NCBI GenBank assembly: GCA_000012145.1
Contig: CP000053.1
Coordinates: 558,001 to 622,000 of the forward strand
Length of the DNA stretch: 64,000 nucleotides
Direction: 5' to 3'
Source: Rickettsia felis URRWXCal2
GTDB taxonomy: Bacteria > Pseudomonadota > Alphaproteobacteria > Rickettsiales > Rickettsiaceae
Below, piece after piece: positions 47,134 to 57,005 of the stretch. Below the pieces are notes generated by a model. It searched no databases and was not told the DNA's origin. It was given only the letters and a program-made list of their open reading frames with translations. The first letter of the stretch is position 1, and every line of letters starts with the position of its first letter. The translations under genes and the position numbers were made by a program.

Positions 47134-47607
47134 CTAAAAACAATCTTTAGCAAAAATTTCGTAGATTGGGTGTTCAAACGTTGAAAGTGAAATGCTTGAA
47201 GAAATCATCCATCCTTGAAAGAGTAAATTAGGATCTTCGTCTATTTTATATTCCGTTATGGTCATCAACAAATAATTATCTTCATTATACGGATCAAGGT
47301 TTTTTATACATTTATGCAATTTGATTTTTATATTACCGAAATATTTTTCCTCTCCAACTTTAAAATTAATTTCTTCAGAAGTGGCAGTAATTTTATTTAG
47401 AGCAATAATTTTACCGTTTGTATAGCTCTTAAACTCGGAACTATCATTAATATTATCGTTTGAGTTTAAAACAGGATGATTTTCATCAAGAGGGATAAAT
47501 ACATCGTTTTCAATATCTTCGGTTGTAGTAACCGACTCTAAATTCTCTGCAAATATAGAAGAGTAAGTACATATGATCGTGATAAAAACAATTCGTAGTA
47601 ACTTCAT
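47134..47607 (-). CDS. DUF2155 family exported protein
   Basis: A 157-residue protein with a signal peptide (about residues 1-20) and an acidic linker. The DUF2155 domain follows: IIALNKITATSEEINFKVGE, YFGNIKIKLHKC and LLFQGWMISSSISLSTFEHP ending in CF. Two conserved Cys are likely to form a disulfide. In alphaproteobacteria this family is cell-envelope associated, of unknown function. It ends directly at the O-antigen ligase start, so the two are one transcript. Confidence 0.82.
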   Translation of the reverse strand: MKLLRIVFITIICTYSSIFAENLESVTTTEDIENDVFIPLDENHPVLNSNDNINDSSEFKSYTNGKIIALNKITATSEEINFKVGEEKYFGNIKIKLHKCIKNLDPYNEDNYLLMTITEYKIDEDPNLLFQGWMISSSISLSTFEHPIYEIFAKDCF

Positions 47608-47682
47608 AAATAAACATATTATTTTTCAAAATTATATACTATAGGGGATTAATGGCAATGATAATTTGTGATAAGGTTTTAA

Positions 47683-47776
47683 CGTCATTGCGAGAAGAAT
47701 TACATAGTAATTCGACGAAGCAATCTTAGGATATTTGACGAGATTGCCACGCTCCTTTCAGTCGCTCGCAATGACG
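47683..47776. repeat. Group A palindromic repeat before the terminase gene
   Basis: CGTCATTGCGAGAAGAATTA ... GTCGCTCGCAATGACG. It ends 11 bp before the original terminase start codon at 47788, so it may have separated that gene from its promoter. Confidence 0.8.
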
Positions 47777-47931
47777 ATGTAGGTACAATGCTCCATTCTA
47801 AAGAACTCTTAAATTCTATTTTATGACAGGATTTTCATAGCTTTATCATTAAGGTATTTAATACTATTAACCCGGGAGCGGAGTATTACCCAAGTAAACA
47901 TATAAGAATAATTACCGATTATTTAAATGCG

Positions 47932-49191
47932 GTGCAAAGCGGTGATATTAATCGTTTAATAATCAATATACCGCCAAGGAGTTTAAAATCTATTTGTGTT
48001 AGTGTTGCTTGGCCTGCTTATTTACTTGGGACAAGTCCCACCAAAAGGATTATGGCTGCCAGCTACTCTCAAATACTTAGCATTAAACACTCACTAGATT
48101 GTCGGTTTATTTTAAATTCCGATTGGTATAAGGAACTTTTTCCGAATACTATCCTTAGTAAAACACATAATCAAAAAAGTAAGTTTTTAACAACAGCTAA
48201 CGGCTTTAGATTTGCAACATCGGTTGGTGGATCGGCAACAGGCGAAGGGGGTGATATCTTAATTATCGATGATCCTCATAACCCTACGCAAATCCATTCT
48301 TATAAAATACGTAAGAAAGTTATAGATTGGTTTGAGCAAACTTTTGTGAGCAGACTGAATAATCGTAATAAAGGAGCGATAGTTCTAGTTATGCAGCGTC
48401 TTCATAGTGATGATTTATCCGGTTATCTACTTAATAGTAGCAATTCATGGCATCATTTAAAAATTCCGGCAATTAGCATTCAAGATTACTCCTTTAAATT
48501 AATGAATAAAGAATATCAATACCTTAGCGGTGAGATTTTAGATAGCTATAAAGAACCTCCTGATTGCTTAGCAAAGTTAGAGCAGGAAATAGGTAGCTAT
48601 AATTATAATGCTCAATATTTACAAGAACCTATAGCTAGGGGGTCATCTTTGCTTAATATGGAGGATATTAGCTTTTATGAAACTCTACCTGAGAAGTTTG
48701 ATTATTTTGTGCAAAGCTGGGATACGGCAATTAAAATTTCTGAAGATTCCGATTATAGTGTTTGTACTATATGGGGGATTCTTGAGCAGAAATATTATCT
48801 AGTATTATTAGTACGGAAAAAAATTAATTATCCTGAGCTTAAGAATTTGACAGAAAAATTAGCTAGAGAATATCAGCCAAAATTTATATTAATCGAGGAT
48901 AAAGCAAGTGGTCAACAATTGATTCAAGATATAGGGTTTTTAGGCGATAATATTAGAGTGATCGGGATTAAGCCAAAACTAGATAAAGTTACAAGATTCG
49001 CCTCGGTAGTTCCCTTATTTCAATCAGCTAGTGTTTTAATACCAAAACAATCAAGCATAGTTTTAAAGGAATTACTGAATTTTCCTCATATTAAAAATGA
49101 CGATATAGTAGATTCCGTTAGCCAGTTCCTGAATTTTATGAAAGATAAATCGTTAAAGCAACCCGCAAGGATTAGGAGTATACTCGTTTAA
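47932..49191 (+). CDS. Phage terminase large subunit-like protein, 5' end broken
   Basis: A 419-residue frame from a GTG. The original start is probably ATG 47788: the same frame is open from there except for a TGA at 47824-47826 (codon 13). ATPase motifs are IPPRSLKSICVSV (Walker A-like) and DILIIDDPHNP (Walker B). The RNase H-like nuclease has SWDTAIKISEDSDYS and LIEDKASGQQL. It packages DNA in phages, but no portal, capsid or tail gene is near. It is a lone phage-derived or gene-transfer-agent-like relic. A group P repeat covers its stop codon. Confidence 0.8.
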   Translation: MQSGDINRLIINIPPRSLKSICVSVAWPAYLLGTSPTKRIMAASYSQILSIKHSLDCRFILNSDWYKELFPNTILSKTHNQKSKFLTTANGFRFATSVGGSATGEGGDILIIDDPHNPTQIHSYKIRKKVIDWFEQTFVSRLNNRNKGAIVLVMQRLHSDDLSGYLLNSSNSWHHLKIPAISIQDYSFKLMNKEYQYLSGEILDSYKEPPDCLAKLEQEIGSYNYNAQYLQEPIARGSSLLNMEDISFYETLPEKFDYFVQSWDTAIKISEDSDYSVCTIWGILEQKYYLVLLVRKKINYPELKNLTEKLAREYQPKFILIEDKASGQQLIQDIGFLGDNIRVIGIKPKLDKVTRFASVVPLFQSASVLIPKQSSIVLKELLNFPHIKNDDIVDSVSQFLNFMKDKSLKQPARIRSILV

Positions 49192-49297
49192 TTTGAAAAA
49201 TTGGCGTTGTTGCTTCTCGCTTTTAATCCTCACGTAGTAGTCCTACGCTGCGGTTAAAAGCTCCGAGGTGCCTTGCTCTTTTCCAAATTAAACTTCG
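49185..49297. repeat. Group P palindromic element at the terminase 3' end
   Basis: The left arm CGTTTAATTTGAAAA (49185-49199) includes the final Val codon and stop of the terminase gene. The right arm is the complement TTTTCCAAATTAAACTTCG (49279-49297). The core has CCTCACGTAGTAG and CCTACGCTGCGG, and a second stem CTTTTAA/TTAAAAG. Confidence 0.75.
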
Positions 49298-49376
49298 TCT
49301 AGCTATCAGATAAAAATAGTTGCTTTTTTGTATGGATGTTGGTAGTATTACAGCGGTTTAGTAGTGGCTTTAAAAA

Positions 49377-49475
49377 CGTCATTGTGAGGAAAGGCGAAGC
49401 CTTGACGCGGCAATCTCAGGAATTTTGTGCTGCTTCATGGGATTGCCACGCTCCTTTTAGTCGCTCGCAATGACG
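49377..49475. repeat. Group A palindromic repeat upstream of tRNA-Cys
   Basis: CGTCATTGTGAGGAAAGGCG at the left and TAGTCGCTCGCAATGACG at the right. It ends 23 bp before the tRNA. Confidence 0.8.
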
Positions 49476-49498
49476 ATAGACATAATAAAAACAACCAA

Positions 49499-49573
49499 GG
49501 CTGGGTAGCAAAGTGGTAATGCCGTGGACTGCAAATCCTCTATTCGTCGGTTCGATTCCGACCCTGGCCTCCA
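49499..49573 (+). tRNA. tRNA-Cys (anticodon GCA), CCA encoded
   Basis: GGCTGGG pairs with CCTGGCC in the acceptor stem, with U and CCA following. The D loop has AGTGGTAA, the anticodon loop is CTGCAAA, and the T arm is TCGGTTCGATTCCGA. The anticodon stem (GTGGA/TCCTC) has one T-T mismatch. xerD begins 20 bp downstream. Confidence 0.93.
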
Positions 49574-49593
49574 TATAAAAATCATAAAATCTT

Positions 49594-50514
49594 ATGGAAT
49601 TTATTTCGCAATTCCTAGAAATGCTCTTAGCGGAGCGAGCATTATCAAAAAACTCCATACTTAGCTATAAGCGTGACCTATTCGATTTTCAAAATTATCT
49701 TGCTAAACAAAGATTATCCGAATTAAATATTACCACAGAGAATGTTAGAGATTGGATTGAGTATCTAGCAAGTAATGATTTACAGGCACGTTCAATTAAC
49801 CGAAAAATATCGACTATAAAAAGCTATTATGAATTTTTAATTAGCGAAAATCATACTGCCTTTAATCCAGTTCTTAACGTAGATTTACCGAAATATCAAA
49901 ATAAACTTCCCGAAATATTGTCTATAGATCAAATTAAATCGTTACTTGAATATTGCTCGCAAGATAATTCTCCTGAAGGTATACGGCTTAATGCTATGAT
50001 TCATTTGCTTTATGCTAGCGGCCTTAGAGTCTCGGAGCTTGTTAGCCTTAAGCTTACTGATATTCTGACTAATAAAACATCTAAAGGAGAAGTAAGAAAA
50101 ATATTTTCGGTACTTGGTAAAGGCAATAAAGAAAGAGTCATAGTAATAAATGAACAGGCAGTTATCTCTATTGCTAAATATCTTGCAATTAGAGATGTTT
50201 TTGTGAATAAAGCTAAACCAAAAAATCTCATTTATTTATTTCCCTCATCAGCTTTAGCAGGTTATATGACTAGGCAAAATTTTGCAATTCTGTTAAAATC
50301 TGCCGCTCTTTATGCCAATCTTAACCCTGAACATATTTCTCCTCATATATTACGCCACAGCTTTGCAAGTCATTTACTTGAGGGCGGAGCAGACTTAAGA
50401 GTAATTCAAGGGTTACTCGGTCATGCTGATATATCAACTACCCAAATATATACTCATCTTCAAACTAATCATTTAAAAAAAGCATTATTGCATCACCCTC
50501 TTAACAAAAATTAA
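49594..50514 (+). CDS. xerD: Tyrosine recombinase XerD
   Basis: A 306-residue site-specific recombinase resolving chromosome dimers at dif. The N-terminal SAM-like domain has [17 protein letters not shown]. The catalytic set is Arg in [11 protein letters not shown], Lys in [41 protein letters not shown] with the Tyr nucleophile. Length and motifs fit XerD rather than a phage integrase. The closeness to tRNA-Cys does not by itself indicate an integrated element. Confidence 0.92.
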
Positions 50515-50596
50515 TTTATCTTAATCTTTTATAAAGTGCTTGTTAATATTTTTTAACTAAATATAATAAGCCTTTTTAATTTAAGGAATAAATTAT

Positions 50597-51667
50597 ATGA
50601 AGCTAAAAGAAATTATGCTCTCTTGTATTAAAGCTAGAGAAATTGAAGAAAAATATCCTAGATTAGCTCAAAAGAAAGAATCAGGATTCAATGTTTATTC
50701 CGGGTTAGGTCAAAGAAACTTAGAAAGAGAAGAATTATGTGATGAAGCATCACATAATTTAGCAAATTTAGTTATCCAAGAAATAGATAACGAAAATTTT
50801 GATTTTGGGATTTTACAAAAGATGCAGCAGGCTTTTAGCATTGCAAGTAAGCAAAAACAAAGAAAAGCTTTTATAAGTTTTTTAGATAAAGAGCTTAATA
50901 AAGAGCAATTACATAAACTCAGTCAAGCAATAATGGAAAATGCAGATAAATTAATGCCGGATGATGATCCTAATTTCGTTTGTCGTACTACTAATAATAA
51001 AGTTTTCCAAGAAATATTATTATTGCAAGCAGAAAGAAACAATTTTGCTGTAGAAGTTGATAAAAAAGGAGCTTTAAAAATTAACTTTCCTAGCAAGATA
51101 CTTGAACTTTACAAGTTATTAGTAGATAATTTTTATTTGAAAAACTTTGAAAAAGAGGAATTACAGAAAAAATTATATCAGGAATTATTCCATGATTGTC
51201 AAATTCCTTTTGAAGAACTAATTGAAAAAGAGGAATTGCAGAAAAAATTATATCAAGAATTGTTCCATGATTGTCAAATTCCTTTTGAAGAATTAATTGA
51301 AGAAGTAAGTTTTTTTGAAAATTTTATTGAATGCTTAAAAGAATTTTATATTAAAAATAGCTTAGCACAAAGCATAATGTTTTTACTTGTAAGTAAATAT
51401 ATCGAAGAACATGATGTAGCAAAAGAATTATTTAAGTCAGAGAGGTTTAAAAAAGTAAGTGAATTAGAAAAATTTAAACCATACTATGATATTAATAAGG
51501 GCGATGAAGTAGATAGTTATGTATTTAATTCTATATTAAATGATGTAAAAGGTGTTTATATTAGCAATTTAGCATCTTCAAATATATTAGAGCTAGTAAA
51601 TCATAGTCAACCAGATGGTGAGATAGTATCAATAGAAATTCTAGGAAATAGCGAAAGTCCAGTATGA
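50597..51667 (+). CDS. Rickettsial hypothetical protein, copy 1, with an internal 75-bp tandem duplication
   Basis: A 356-residue soluble, Lys/Glu/Leu-rich helical protein. I do not recognise it. From LANLVIQEIDNENFDF to about residue 150 it closely matches the broken gene at 51779 (MENADKLMPDDDPNFVCRT is shared), so the two are tandem duplicates. The unit KEELQKKLYQELFHDCQIPF + EELIE (25 residues) occurs twice in a row at 51152-51226 and 51227-51301. A sound ATG and upstream GGAATAAATT spacing support the start. It may be a secreted or cytoplasmic lineage-specific protein. Confidence 0.65.
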   Translation: MKLKEIMLSCIKAREIEEKYPRLAQKKESGFNVYSGLGQRNLEREELCDEASHNLANLVIQEIDNENFDFGILQKMQQAFSIASKQKQRKAFISFLDKELNKEQLHKLSQAIMENADKLMPDDDPNFVCRTTNNKVFQEILLLQAERNNFAVEVDKKGALKINFPSKILELYKLLVDNFYLKNFEKEELQKKLYQELFHDCQIPFEELIEKEELQKKLYQELFHDCQIPFEELIEEVSFFENFIECLKEFYIKNSLAQSIMFLLVSKYIEEHDVAKELFKSERFKKVSELEKFKPYYDINKGDEVDSYVFNSILNDVKGVYISNLASSNILELVNHSQPDGEIVSIEILGNSESPV

Positions 51668-51778
51668 CTTTCTAGATACTGTCTTAAAGTTTTGATTATA
51701 AATATAGTAAAAACCTCTAGAAATTAATTTAATCTATCATTAATATTTAAATAATTATAAGTTAGATTAATATTAAAT

Positions 51779-52953
51779 ATGGCTACAAAAAATAAAAAAG
51801 AAACAGTGAATACTGAAACAAAAAATTTAGCAAATTTAGTTATCAAAGAAATAGGTAACGAAAATTTTGATTTTGATGTTTTGCAAAAGATGCAGCAGGC
51901 TTTTAGTACTGCAAGTAAGCAAAAACAAAGGGAAGCTTTTTAAGTTTTTTAGATAAAAAGCTTAGTAAGGAGCAGTTACATAAGCTCAATCAAGCAATAA
52001 TGGAAAATGCAAATGAATTAATGTCGGATAATGATCCTAATTTTGTTTGTCGTACTCCTAATAATAAAATTTTTCAAGGAATATTATTGTTGGAAGCAAA
52101 ACGCTCAGGTATGAAAGCAAAATTTAATGATAAAGGAGAATTACAATCTCTTGATGTAAAAGATATAACCCAGGAAATATTAGATCACTATCGTATTTTA
52201 CAAGAAAAATTTTATCCTAAAAGAAATTCTAAAGATTTAGTAGATAGTAGAATAGCTCAAAGTATTAATTTTTTATTATATGCTCCACTTTTTCGAGAAT
52301 CAGAAATATATGAGAAAATATATAAAAAATCACCGGAAGAAGCATTGAAAATAGAAGGAGGAATAGCTGCTCCTAACGGTAAGTATGTTAAACAATTAGT
52401 AGATGCTAAAATAGGAACCAATATACATTTTAATACCAAAGAAAATTTAGAAAATAAAGCAAATGAAGGAAAAGAGATTAAGATATCTTCAATAATTGAA
52501 AAAGCAATAACAACACTTGAGAAAGACAAAAAGGTAAGTATTGAAGATAAGAGACGAGAAGAAATAAAAAGGCATTTATCTAAATCCTTAGAAGGAGCTT
52601 CTGATTATATATTAACATTCAAAAAAAATGATTTAGTAGATATAATACATCAAGAATTAGATAAAAGACAAACTTGGTGGTCAAAGATTGTTAATTATAT
52701 AAGTATAAAATCATATTCCATTTCTAAAGAAAATCTTGAGAAAATAGGAAAAATAATAAATAGTGAAATTAAAAATTCTCATACTCCTTTAAAGGTAGAA
52801 GTACAAGAACAGTTTAAATAAATCTCAAAAGAGTTAAATAGATTAAATAATCCGGCATTGCCGTCAGAAGCTAAAAAGGTTCAGGCAAAATCCAAAAAAC
52901 CGCCTGTTTCTCCAAAACCCGAACACCTCAAAAAAAGAAATCATGGATTATAA
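51779..52953 (+). pseudogene. Rickettsial hypothetical protein, copy 2, broken
   Basis: ATG 51779 opens a frame that matches copy 1 (NLANLVIKEIGNENFDF) and stops at TAA 51941-51943, where one base has been lost compared with copy 1 (FISFLDK). The rest runs in another frame (52000-52821). There a TAA at 52819-52821 interrupts a tail that continues in frame (ISKELNRLNNPALPSEAKK, then PPVSPKPEHLKK) to TAA 52953. At least two lesions. The first 160 bases are about 90% identical to copy 1 by eye. Function unknown. Confidence 0.72.
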
Positions 52954-53070
52954 TGTCATTCCTAGCTAAAAGCGGGAATCCAGAAAAAAAGCGAAATTAT
53001 TTGAGCCTTTAGTTTTAAAATTTAGTACATTTATATTTTTTAATGACTAGATTCCCGCCTACGCGGGAAA
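52954..53070. repeat. Group B palindromic repeat
   Basis: TGTCATTCCTAGC...GCGGGAATCCAG on the left and AGATTCCCGCC...GCGGGAAAGC on the right. It starts at the stop of the broken hypothetical gene. Its right end runs into CATTGTTGCATGAATCG and a group A copy. Confidence 0.75.
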
Positions 53071-53094
53071 GCATTGTTGCATGAATCGATTTTT

Positions 53095-53214
53095 CGTCAT
53101 TGCGAGAAGAATTACGCAGTAATTTGACGAAGCAATCCAGTAAAAATTCTGTATATCAGAATTTTTTTAATTATTTTTCTGGATTGCCGCATCGCTTCGC
53201 TCCTCGAAATGACG
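53095..53214. repeat. Group A palindromic repeat between a broken gene and fabI
   Basis: CGTCATTGCGAGAAGAATTA ... GCTCCTCGAAATGACG, with AATCCAGTAAAAATTCTG and its complement inside. It is longer than the common 95-bp copies and resembles the one at 56494-56612. No gene lies between 52954 and 53287. Confidence 0.75.
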
Positions 53215-53287
53215 ACCTTCAGTATACACGCAACAACGCCACGCAGGAATGACATCGAACACGTTTAATGATCTATGCAATAATAAT

Positions 53288-54070
53288 TTATAATTTATTA
53301 CTTCCCATAATATTGTAACCGCAATCTACATAATGAATTTCACCGGTAACACCTTTAGATAAATTACTAAATAAATATACTGCTGCTCCTCCTACATCTT
53401 CTTGGGTAGTATTACGTTTTAACGGTGCGGTTGCAGCGTGAGATTTAAGCATAGTACTAAAATCACCTATTGCACTAGATGCTAGAGTTTTGATAGGTCC
53501 TGCCGAAATAGCGTTTACTCTAATATTATTTTCTCCCAAATCGGTTGCTAGATATTTTACACTAGCCTCAAGTGCAGCTTTAGAAATCCCCATTACATTA
53601 TAATTAGGTATAACTTTTTCAGCACCGTAGTAAGTTAACGTCACAATGCTTCCGCCGTCATGCATTAAGGCTTCTGCGGACCTTGAGAGTTCTAAAAGAG
53701 AATAACATGATATATGTAAAGAATTATGAAAATTTTCTAAGCTAGTATCAACATAACGTCCTTTTAATTCATTTTTATCGGCAAAAGCCATACCGTGAAG
53801 TAAGAAATCGAAGCTACCCCATTTCTCTTTTATATCATCAAATAAATTACTAATTGATTTTGGATTCGTAACATCAAGTTCGCTAACAAAATTACAACCT
53901 ATTTCCTCAGCGAGTGGTTTAACTCGTTTTTCTAGTACTTCCGATTGATAAGTAAACCATAGCTCTGCTCCGTGTTTTTTAGCAAGCTGTGCAATCGCCC
54001 ACGATATTGACATATTATTTGCAATGCCTGTAATTAAGCCTTTTTTTCCTTGTAGTAATCCTGTAGTCAT
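53288..54070 (-). CDS. fabI: Enoyl-ACP reductase (NADH) FabI
   Basis: A 260-residue SDR enzyme performing the last step of fatty acid elongation. It has GKKGLITGIANNMSISWAIA at the N-terminus and the catalytic Tyr/Lys in YYGAEKVIPNYNVMGISKAA. ISAGPIKTLASSAI and a C-terminal GYNIMG are also typical. Intact. Divergent from lnt, 75 bp apart. Confidence 0.96.
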   Translation of the reverse strand: MTTGLLQGKKGLITGIANNMSISWAIAQLAKKHGAELWFTYQSEVLEKRVKPLAEEIGCNFVSELDVTNPKSISNLFDDIKEKWGSFDFLLHGMAFADKNELKGRYVDTSLENFHNSLHISCYSLLELSRSAEALMHDGGSIVTLTYYGAEKVIPNYNVMGISKAALEASVKYLATDLGENNIRVNAISAGPIKTLASSAIGDFSTMLKSHAATAPLKRNTTQEDVGGAAVYLFSNLSKGVTGEIHYVDCGYNIMGSNKL

Positions 54071-54145
54071 TTATTTACTCATTATATTAAAACTTGCTGA
54101 AATGATAGCATGATGTATTATTTTGTAAACAAATAATCGATAAAA

Positions 54146-55636
54146 ATGTATAAACCTAAAATCATATGTTTACTGCTAGGGATGTTAAGCGGTTTAGTTT
54201 TTGCTCCGACTTTTTTTATACCGGCATTATTAACGTTATCTTACTTATGTTATATAGTTCAAAAATCCGAAAATTGGCAAGAAGCTGCAAAATTTGGTTA
54301 TTTATTCGGTTTTGGACATTTTTTAAGTGGAATATATTGGATAAGTATAGGCGTTAGCGTTTATATTGCAGATTTTTGGTGGGCAATTCCTTTTGCGTTA
54401 TTTGGGCTACCTATAGTTTTAGCTTTCTTTATATCGGCAAGCTGCACGCTTAGCTTTTTTGCTAAGAATAATAAATATTATCAATTTATATTTTGCATAT
54501 GTTGGGTATTATTCGAGTGGGTACGTTCGTGGATTTTTACCGGTCTTCCTTGGAATTTGATCGGTTATGCTTTCTCGTTTTCAGATATTTTAATACAGAC
54601 TTTAAGTATAATAGGGATATATGGACTTAGTTTTATAGTTATATATATTTCTACATCAGCTTATCCTTTATTTAGGAAGCAATTTACTCAGTTAAAAATA
54701 TTACTAGCTAGTTCAGTCCTAATATTAAGCGTAATTGTCATTTACGGAGCAGTAAGGCTAAGTAATAACCCTACAAATTTCACTGATATAAAAGTACGCT
54801 TAGTGCAGCCTTCAATACCTCAAACCGAAAAATGGAATGAAGAAGAATTTTGGCATAATTTAATGCTACATATTAATTTATCGGAAAATTCTGAACCCAC
54901 CGATTTAATTATTTGGTCTGAAGCAGCATTAATAGTACCTGATGATATACCGCAAGTTAAATCAGAATTATTACAAATGCTAAATTCTACAAATGCTATT
55001 TTGATAACAGGAGGGATCTCGGATAATAAAAAACAAGGTGATGAGTTTGAACTTTACTCAGCTATGTATGCTCTTGATAAAAATGATCATAAATTATTTG
55101 AATATCATAAATCACATTTAGTACCTTTCGGTGAGTATATGCCTCTTAAAAAGATACTACCGTTTAAAAAATTAACTCACGGTTTAATTGATTATAAAGA
55201 AGGAGACGGAGGGCTTGTTTATCTTGAAAAATATAATCTTAAAATTAAACCTTTAATTTGTTATGAATCTATTTTTCCTGATTTTGTACGGACGAATAAT
55301 GAAATAGTCGATGTAATAATTAATATTACAAATGATGCGTGGTATGGTAAATCAAGCGGTCCATATCAGCATTTTCATATTAGTAGAAGTAGAGCCGTAG
55401 AGAACGGTTTACCTATGATTAGAGTAGCAAATAACGGTATTTCAGCTATAGTAGATCCTTTTGGTAGAACAATAGAAAAACTAAATCTGAATGAAATAAA
55501 TTATACTCAAGGTTTAATTCCTAAAAAACTAAACTCTCCTACTATATTCTCGCAATTTGGTAATTTTACTATTCTATTACTCATCGTTTTTATACTTTTA
55601 ATTAATTATTTATTAGCCTTAATTCTTGATAACTAA
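54146..55636 (+). CDS. lnt: Apolipoprotein N-acyltransferase
   Basis: A 496-residue inner membrane enzyme that adds the third acyl chain to lipoproteins. About six N-terminal helices are followed by a nitrilase domain. The catalytic triad is visible as Glu in [11 protein letters not shown], Lys in [15 protein letters not shown] and Cys in [12 protein letters not shown]-terminal helix ([15 protein letters not shown]) closes the protein. Intact and of typical length. Confidence 0.96.
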
Positions 55637-55673
55637 AGGGTTTTAGCATTATTATATTAAATTTTTAATAAAG

Positions 55674-55702
55674 TTGCTTGATTAAATATAAAGTAATATA
55701 TA
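55674..55702 (+). promoter_or_regulatory. Possible promoter of the XRE regulator gene
   Basis: TTGCTT (55674-55679) and TATATA (55697-55702) are spaced by 17 bp, 66 bases before the start codon at 55769. The match is moderate in very AT-rich DNA. Confidence 0.35.
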
Positions 55703-55768
55703 TACTACATTTAAAGTTGAATAGCTTTATTAATAATTGATTTTTAATAATTAAAGCTTATTGTTAAA

Positions 55769-56260
55769 ATGAATGATTCAATAAAACATCCGGACAAACT
55801 CGCAAGTGAACGTTTAAAAGAACGACGTCTTGCTGTAGGTATTAGTCAAAAAGAATTAGGGCAAGCTTTAGATATTAGTGCTCTCCAAGTTAAAAAATAT
55901 GAAGAAGGTTTAAGTAATATACCTATAAGTAGGTTATATGTTTTTGCAAAAGTTTTAAATACGCCTTTAAAGTATTTCTTTAATAGTTCTGAAGAAGAAA
56001 AGTTAAAAACTGACGATGAAAATACTTCTAATAATAAAATTGAATATCTATTCAAAGAAATAGAAAGTGATTTCTTAAATAATATTGCTGAAGAAGAAGG
56101 GCAATATGAAAATGACGTCTCTTTTGATTATAAAGAATTATCAAGGACTATGGAAAGAGAACTTTTATCTTTAACTAGAGCATTTACTAGAGTACAAAAT
56201 CCAAATATTAGAAAAATAATAATTGAACTTGTCAGATCAGTATCTATATCTTGTGAATAA
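55769..56260 (+). CDS. XRE family transcriptional regulator
   Basis: A 163-residue DNA-binding protein. The helix-turn-helix spans about residues 15-65 (RRLAVGISQKELGQALDISA, QVKKYEEGLSNIP, LYVFAKVLNTPLKYFF). A variable acidic linker and a helical C-terminal part follow. It resembles the small phage-repressor-like regulators common in alphaproteobacteria. A fragment of another coding region follows at 56291. Confidence 0.85.
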   Translation: MNDSIKHPDKLASERLKERRLAVGISQKELGQALDISALQVKKYEEGLSNIPISRLYVFAKVLNTPLKYFFNSSEEEKLKTDDENTSNNKIEYLFKEIESDFLNNIAEEEGQYENDVSFDYKELSRTMERELLSLTRAFTRVQNPNIRKIIIELVRSVSISCE

Positions 56261-56290
56261 TATTAATTTGTTAAGATTAATGATTGTTAT

Positions 56291-56398
56291 GATACCAGTT
56301 TAACAGGTGAAGAGCCACCAGTAAGCTGGACTGCAGGTCAAGATGTTCTATCGCAATTAATAGGGCAAACGGTATTAGAACAAACAGAAAATACATAG
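56291..56398 (+). pseudogene. C-terminal fragment of an unidentified gene
   Basis: An open stretch reading DTSLTGEEPPVSWTAGQDVL then SQLIGQTVLEQTENT ends at TAG 56396-56398. There is no start codon and no ribosome-binding site. The composition looks protein-like, so I take it as the remains of a deleted gene. The family is unknown. Confidence 0.4.
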
Positions 56399-56493
56399 TT
56401 TAAGAAATGAATTTCTTTTTCATTTTGCAAGCCTTGCTGCATAAGTACTGAATCATCATTGCGAGCGGGCATTGCCTACGTGGATATTTGAAC

Positions 56494-56612
56494 CGTCATT
56501 GCGAGGAGCGAAGCTTTGCTGCAATCCAGAAAAAATAATAAAAAAATTCTGTAAATCAGAATTTTTAACTGGATTGCTTCGTCAATTACTTCGTAATTTC
56601 CTCGCAATGACG
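56494..56612. repeat. Group A palindromic repeat
   Basis: CGTCATTGCGAGGAGCGAAG ... ATTTCCTCGCAATGACG, with an inner AATTCTGTAAATCAGAATT stem. It is related to the copy at 53095-53214, in the opposite orientation. Confidence 0.75.
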
Positions 56613-56629
56613 GGAAAACCGGTCCATGC

Positions 56630-56900
56630 AACAATGCCTTGTGAGGAGCAGAAAATCCGTTCGGTGTCATACCGTGGCTTGACCACGGTATCCAGTTAAA
56701 AATACTAAAATTATTAGTATTTGTTTGTTATTTTTATGGCCTCCGTGGTCAAGCGAACTAAGTGACACAGTGCGTTTTATCGGGCCATGCAACAATGCCA
56801 CGCGGGAATGACATAGAACAAAAACGTCTCGGTACTATAAGGTCAAGCCACGGGATGACAGAGGTACAATCGATCCACGTAGCAACTTTATGCAATAATA
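56630..56900. repeat. Group C repeat and fragments of other palindromes
   Basis: A C element at 56666-56766 pairs GTCATACCGTGGCTTGACCA with GGTCAAGCGAACTAAGTGAC. After it, at about 56829-56880, is a fragment CGGTACTATAAGGTCAAGCC matching the outer arms of the nested blocks at 23.6 and 28.4 kb. No gene lies between 56399 and 57385. The region 57167-57385 is AT-rich with a TTGACTA/TAGTCAA hairpin at about 57190-57213 and nothing else I can name. Confidence 0.65.
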
Positions 56901-57005
56901 ACTTTTCACAAAATCGGGAATGGCATTGAAGTATGGCAATCTCAGGTAATACTATTTATTGGTTATTGACATAATCTTAAAATAGTGCTAAATATTAAAA
57001 ATTAA

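Noticed and set aside
49416..49658. Open frame of 80 codons on the minus strand containing RVGIEPTNRGFAVHGITT
   Set aside because: It is the antisense of tRNA-Cys plus a group A repeat. This peptide is a well-known false annotation in many genomes.
49499..50514. tRNA-Cys next to a tyrosine recombinase as an integrated element
   Set aside because: The recombinase has the XerD length and motifs and no island genes or att duplication of the tRNA 3' end are visible nearby.
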